From positions 1 to 14,479 of the forward strand of contig CAZPXF010000055.1 in assembly GCA_964590945.1 (NCBI GenBank): DNA of 14,479 nucleotides, written 5' to 3'. Made by a program: the position numbers and the translations under genes. Positions 14,426 to 14,479 of this stretch are shown piece after piece. Every line of letters begins with the position of its first letter. Position 1 is the first letter of the stretch. Source of the stretch: CAZPXF01 sp964590945. Lineage in GTDB: Bacteria; Bacillota; Clostridia; Lachnospirales; Lachnospiraceae. The notes beneath the pieces were generated by a model. The model did not search any database, had not been told where the DNA came from, and saw nothing but the letters and a program-made list of their open reading frames with translations.

Positions 14426-14454
14426 ATTATATACCCTTGCGTTTATTATTTCAA
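14426..14454 (-). promoter_or_regulatory. Promoter of the ferritin gene
   Basis: On the minus strand TTGAAA (-35, 14454-14449), a 17-base spacer and TATAAT (-10, 14431-14426) form a near-consensus sigma-A-type promoter. Transcription would start near 14419, about 37 bases before the ATG. The rest of the gap to the window end shows nothing else I can name. Confidence 0.75.
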
Positions 14455-14479
14455 CACAAGAATGCTGCCTTCCGGCGCC

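Overview
The window looks like ordinary chromosome from an anaerobic Firmicute of the Clostridia, most likely a butyrate-forming Lachnospiraceae-type gut bacterium. The grounds are an HPr kinase gene (low-GC Gram-positive carbon control), strong AGGAGG ribosome binding sites, sigma-A-type promoters in AT-rich gaps between moderately GC-rich genes, and a CoA-transferase carrying the motifs HFTWNSWHM and AFVDITKAG known from gut butyryl-CoA:acetate CoA-transferases. This placement is an inference; no rRNA or tRNA gene is visible.

Layout, left to right. (1) Positions 1-719, minus strand: the N-terminal part of a sugar-type ABC transporter substrate-binding lipoprotein that runs off the left edge, with a strong promoter about 140 bases upstream of its start. 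(2) 720-1105: a 386-base AT-rich gap with the terminator of the next operon, the lipoprotein promoter and two TTGTAC-containing palindromes. (3) 1106-5931, minus strand: a compact ftsH-uvrC-hprK operon (membrane protease, excision nuclease subunit, HPr kinase/phosphorylase) reading right to left from one promoter. (4) 5932-6104: a divergent promoter region. (5) 6105-7712, plus strand: pyrG (CTP synthase). (6) 7837-9174, plus strand: the butyryl-CoA:acetate CoA-transferase-like gene with its own near-consensus promoter and a terminator. (7) 9221-13769, minus strand: a tightly overlapped three-gene operon, metallophosphoesterase then the two halves of a heterodimeric ABC exporter. (8) 13870-14382, minus strand: a complete ferritin with its own promoter and terminator.

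Most genes are housekeeping or central metabolism. The exporter pair is the clearest internal logic: the first subunit lacks the catalytic Walker B glutamate (Asp instead) while the second has a deviant signature motif (LSVGE), and both deviations fall in the same composite ATP site, as in heterodimeric exporters with one degenerate site. The metallophosphoesterase is translationally coupled to it, which may link the two functionally. FtsH is a somewhat divergent member with a low-complexity Asn-rich start and a repeated acidic tail.

I found no mobile element, CRISPR array, phage gene or toxin-antitoxin pair, and nothing that clearly amounts to an undescribed system. The items most worth a second look are the paired palindromes at 937-982, the metallophosphoesterase/exporter coupling, and the divergent features of FtsH.
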